Assembly (NCBI GenBank): GCA_007570785.1
Contig: ML660777.1
Location: forward strand, 6,903,820-6,967,819
Reading direction: 5' to 3'
DNA length: 64,000 nt
From: Antilocapra americana
Taxonomy: Eukaryota > Chordata > Mammalia > Artiodactyla > Antilocapridae
Position 1 is the stretch's first letter; every line of letters begins with the position of its first letter. The translations under genes were made by a program, and so were the position numbers. The notes beneath the pieces were generated by a model. That model did not search any database, had not been told where the DNA came from, and saw only the letters and a list, made by a program, of their open reading frames with translations. Below, piece by piece: positions 60,064 through 64,000 of this stretch.

Positions 60064-61818
60064 TTATTGCTGATCACTGAGGAAAGTAATAGAATGGGAA
60101 AGACTAGAGGTCTCTTCAAGAAAATTAGAGATACCAAGGAAACATTTTATGCAAAGATGAGCACAATAAAGGACAGAAATGATAGAGACCTAACAGAAGC
60201 AGAAAATATTAAGAAGAGGTGGCAAGAATACACAGAAGAACTATATAAAAAAGATCTTCATGACCCAGATAATCATGATGGTGTGATCACTCCTCTAGAG
60301 CCAGACATCCTGGAATGTGAAGTCAAGTGGGCCTTAGGAAGCATCACTATGAGCAAACCTAGTGGACGTGATGGAATTCCAGTGGAGCTATTTCAAATCC
60401 TAAAATATGATGCAGTGAAAGTGCTGCACTCAATATGCCAGCAAATTTGGAGAACTCAGCAGTGGCTACAGGACTGGAAAAGGTCAGTTTTCCTTCCAAT
60501 CCCAAAGAGGGGCAATGCCAAAGAACGTTCAAACTACCTCACAATTGCACTCATCTCACACAGTAGCAAAGTAATGCTCAAAAATCTCCAAGTCAGGCTT
60601 CAACAGTATGTGAACCATGAACTTGGAAGTTCAATTGGATTTAGAAAAGGCAGAGGAATCAGAGATCAAATTGCCAACATCCACTGCATCATCGAAAAAA
60701 TGAGAGAGTTCCAGAAAAACTTCTACTTCTGCTTTATTGACTGTGCCAAAAACTTTGACTCTGTGGATCACAACAAACTGTGGAAAATTCTGAAAGGGAT
60801 GGGAATACCGGACCATCTGACCTGCCTCCTGAGAAATCTGTATGTAGGTCAATAAGCAACAGTTAGAACTGAACGTGGAATATGGACTGGTTCCAAATTG
60901 GGAAAGAAGTACATCAAGGCTGTATATTGTCACTGTGCGTATTTAACTTATATGTGGAGTACATCATGCCAAATGCTGGGCAGGAAGAAGCACAAGTTGA
61001 AATCAAGATTGCCGGGAGCAATATCAATAACCTCAGATATGCAGATGACACTGCCCTTATGGCAGAAAGCGAAGAAGAGCTAAAGAGCCTTTTGATGAAA
61101 GTGAAGGAGGAGAGTGAAAAAGTTAGCTTAAAGCTCAACATTCAGAAAACTAAGATCATGGCATCCAGGTCCATCACTTCATGGCAAATAGATGGGGAAG
61201 CAGTGGAAACAGTGAGATACTTTATTTTCTTGGGCTTCAAAATCACTGCAGATGGTGACTTCAGCCATGAAATTAAAAGACACATGCTCCTTGGAATAAA
61301 AGTACGACCAACCTTGACATTATATTAAAAAGCAGACATTACTTTGCTAACAAAGGTACATCTAATTAAAGCTATGGTTTTTCTAGTGATCATGTATGGA
61401 TGTGAGAGTTGCACTATAAAGAAAGCTGAGCACCAAAGAATTGATGCTTTTGATCTGTGGTGCTGGAAAAGACTCTTGAGAGCCCCTTAGATTGCAAGGA
61501 GATCCAACCAATCAATCCTAAAGGAAATCAGTCCTGAATATTCATTGGAAGGACTGATGCTGAAGCTGAAGCTCCAATACTTTGGCCACCTGATGCAAAG
61601 AACTGACTCATTGGAAAAAAGACCCTGATTCTGGGAAAGACTGAAGATGGGAAAAGGGGAAAACAGAGGATGAGATGGTTAGATGGCATCACTGATGCAA
61701 TAGACATGAGTTTGAGTATGCTCCAGGAGTTGGTGATGTACAGGGAAGCCTGGCATCCTGCAGTCCATGGGGTTGCAAAGAGTTGGACATGACTGAGCTA
61801 CTGAACTGAACTGAACTG
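60064..61818 (+). mobile_element. BovB LINE, 5'-truncated, reverse transcriptase largely readable
   Basis: About 1.75 kb starting in the linker after the endonuclease. Frame one (60067-60852) runs 262 codons through the first half of the reverse transcriptase (SIGFRKGRGIRDQIANIH, FIDCAKNFDSVDH) to a TAA at 60853. After a frameshift a second frame (60882-61328) carries the palm with YADD at 61038-61049. The C-terminal segment and an (ACTGA)n tail follow. Flanks 'atcactaccat' (60053-60063) and 'atcactatcat' (61819-61829) match at 10 of 11 positions. There is no endonuclease and the frames are broken, so it is immobile. Confidence 0.94.
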
Positions 61819-61935
61819 ATCACTATCATAATGAGGAGTCTGAGGCTTAGAGGGTGGTGCTATTTGCTCAAGATTGCATGTCTAGAGAACAAAGAATCTG
61901 AATTTGAACCTGGACCTCCTGACCCCATATCAGAG
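61819..61935 (-). repeat. MIR SINE, right half, split by BovB
   Basis: 'aatgaggagtctgaggctta' and 'tgaatttgaacctggacctc' continue the MIR begun at 59985. Confidence 0.7.
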
Positions 61936-63436
61936 GTTATCCCTACTCAGCTGGTAGTTGCCCTTGTCATAAAATGGTGCTCCTGGGTGAACTGTTCTCT
62001 ATTTTTGCTCCACAACTGCCCTGAAGTTCTAGGATGGTGGTTTTATAGTCTCATGATATCCATTGGCATTAAACCAGTCTGTGAGATGTGGATGGGAATG
62101 AGGAAAGCCATAGTTACTGAGAGTAAAAGACTATTGTATATATGAATGACTAGGCTATGGCAAGCTTCAGAGGGAAGACTCCTCTTCATAAGAACAGTTT
62201 TCAGGATATAGCAGTGTTAGATTAAGCTCCCTAAATGGTACTCCAGTTATCTTAAAATATTACCAACTGTCACTAAATGTTTACTTGACATAGTGGAAAT
62301 TATTTCTCACGTATAGTTAATGTCACAAAAATATCTTTAAAATGACTTAAGAAAAAGAGTCTATTTCTGTTTCATTCTTATTAGGAGTCAATTATTTTCA
62401 CACCTCAGATTTTTAATGTTCACTGAATCCCTTGTTTTTTTATTTTTATATATTGGCTTATTGTCTTTTCATGTAATTCTCTTTGCCCATTCTGTATTTC
62501 CTTGAAGTTTTGCTCCGTAGACTTTATGTTACTATCAGAGTTGTTCTCTAAGTGAAGCAAATTGGTCAGTGAAATGTACAACTCATTCACTAAAGCTACC
62601 TGCCTCTAGTGAGTTGAGGATGATGAATGTTATTACCTAAGGCTGTTTTATTGCTACTCAGGTAAGACTATCATCCCCAAGCATCATTTAAACTTGAATA
62701 TTCCTAACAGAGCCCAACAGATGATCTGCAAAATTCTAAACAAATGTTAACCCATTAGGAAAAACTCAGTAAATGATAACCAGTTTTTGAAAACAAACCT
62801 CAGCATAATTTTCTGTCTTTAAAAGTTTATCATACTCCTGATGTCTATTAGACCATGGGGATATTAACTTGTTCCAAGTTAAGCATGATTAATGCTTCTC
62901 TGGGAATCCATTTCTTTTATAGTTCTTACTCAAATTTTTCACTTTTTCTGAACTTTCTGAAACATTAATCCCTAGAATGGTCCTCAAATACCATGGATCT
63001 CGTTGGCATGTGATATTCATAAAGTGCTGATGGTATGAGAAGTGATTGGAGAAAGGGAGTTACTATATGCAAGAGAAGACATCTCTGCTGACCAACTGGA
63101 AAAGTAGGCCTTTTAATTCAAATTACATTATACAGGTGATATTTATAGAGGTAAAATCTCAATCATTGAATGGTCAGTCCTAGACAGGTATTTGAAGCAT
63201 TCTGAAAGACATTCTTATATCACACACTTTAAGTATGGAAAATTTAATGATTTCCTTTTCTTCCTCTTAAACTTACCATATTTAATGAGTATTCAGACAC
63301 AAAAAGTGGACACACACAGGCTACATCCTGAATTTTAGGGTCATCAAGAAAAGACAGTCATGGAAAGACATGATTCAAACAGGGAATGTGTTGATACTCG
63401 GTGTGAACTTTCCCTGTTAGGCTACTATCTCAGCTC
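61936..63436. other. Intergenic DNA, nothing recognised
   Basis: 1.5 kb, AT-rich, with no gene. Confidence 0.4.
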
Positions 63437-63459
63437 TTTTTTTTTTTTTTTTTTTTTGG
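63437..63459. repeat. Poly-T run
   Basis: About 21 consecutive T before 'ggtaagtaag'. It could be the reversed tail of a retro-insert, but I do not recognise one beside it. Confidence 0.7.
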
Positions 63460-63621
63460 TAAGTAAGTGGAAACCAGAGAGGTGGCCTTGAGGAAGGAGA
63501 CCTGGTCTCTGCAGCAAGGATTCTGCTTCTCAGGAAAATAAAAGAGACCTCTAGACCCTGCTTGACAAAGCAACCCTTGATTTTACGCAGCTGTTGTTAC
63601 AACACCAGCAGCATATCTAAG

Positions 63622-64000
63622 GGAGGGAAAGCTGTGACAAACCTAGACAGCATATTGAAAAGCAGAGACATCACCTTGCTGACAAAGGTCCATCTAGTCA
63701 AAACTATGGTTTTTCAGCTAGTCATCTATGGATGTGAGAGTTGGACCCTAAAGAAGCCTGAGCACCACAGAATTGATGCTTTTGAACTGTGGTGCTGAAG
63801 AAGACTTGAGAGTCCCTTGGACAGCAAAGAGATCAAACCAGTCAATCCTAAAGGAAATCGACCCTGAATATTCATTGGAAGGACTGACGCTAAAGCTAAA
63901 CCTTCGATACTTTGGCCATCTGATGCAAAGAACTGACTCACTGGAAAAGACCCTGATGCTGGGAAAGATTGAGAGCAGGAGGAGAAGGGGGAGACAGAGG
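63622..64000 (+). mobile_element. BovB LINE 3' part, cut by window edge
   Basis: It starts near 'ggaaagctgtgacaaaccta' and runs in the forward sense through the C-terminal coding remnant (VIYGCESW, DAFELWC) to the window end, where the 3' tail has not yet been reached. Confidence 0.92.

Noticed and set aside
3010..64000. Direct repeats spaced through the window, considered as a possible array
   Set aside because: The units are dispersed BovB and Bov-tA copies with their own target duplications. There is no regular spacing and nothing like a CRISPR or satellite.

Overview
This is a nuclear window from a ruminant, most likely a bovid. Two kinds of evidence support this. The repeats are dominated by BovB (RTE-type LINE) copies and tRNA-Glu-headed Bov-tA/Bov-A2 SINEs, with cetartiodactyl-type L1 3' ends. 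The two protein-coding genes are intron-containing vertebrate genes. Species cannot be fixed from sequence alone.

Layout. The left edge (1-204) is the 5' end of an RPL9 processed pseudogene on the minus strand. GJE1 (connexin 23) lies at 4379-6149 on the minus strand in three coding exons that join to an intact 205-codon frame. NMBR (neuromedin B receptor) lies at 29973-37572 on the plus strand in three coding exons that join to an intact 390-codon frame. The genes are divergent, about 24 kb apart, an arrangement I recall for mammalian NMBR-GJE1. They have no obvious functional link: one is a lens-type connexin, the other a Gq-coupled peptide receptor.

Everything else is repeat-rich intergenic or intronic DNA. 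The largest element is a nearly full-length BovB on the minus strand (12443-about 17245), split by an 867-bp solo LTR with a perfect 6-bp target duplication. A second long BovB (60064-61818) has split an older MIR. Shorter BovB 3' ends lie near 3.0, 9.3, 20.2, 21.8, 30.6, 33.9 and 63.6 kb. Old L1 sequence fills much of 22.5-26.6 kb, and L1 3' ends recur at 6.7, 28.4, 34.0, 39.4 and 52.2 kb. L2, MIR, a MaLR LTR, a hAT MER-type element and a mariner MITE complete the set.

I found no third functional gene, no tRNA/rRNA gene, no CRISPR array and no unknown gene system. The less ordinary points are the four-cysteine split-exon connexin, a 46-nt near-perfect inverted repeat at 40403/41093, several exactly bounded nested insertions (one only 36 bp long), and an L1 plus an unidentified poly(A)-tailed insert lying directly upstream of the NMBR exon 2 acceptor.
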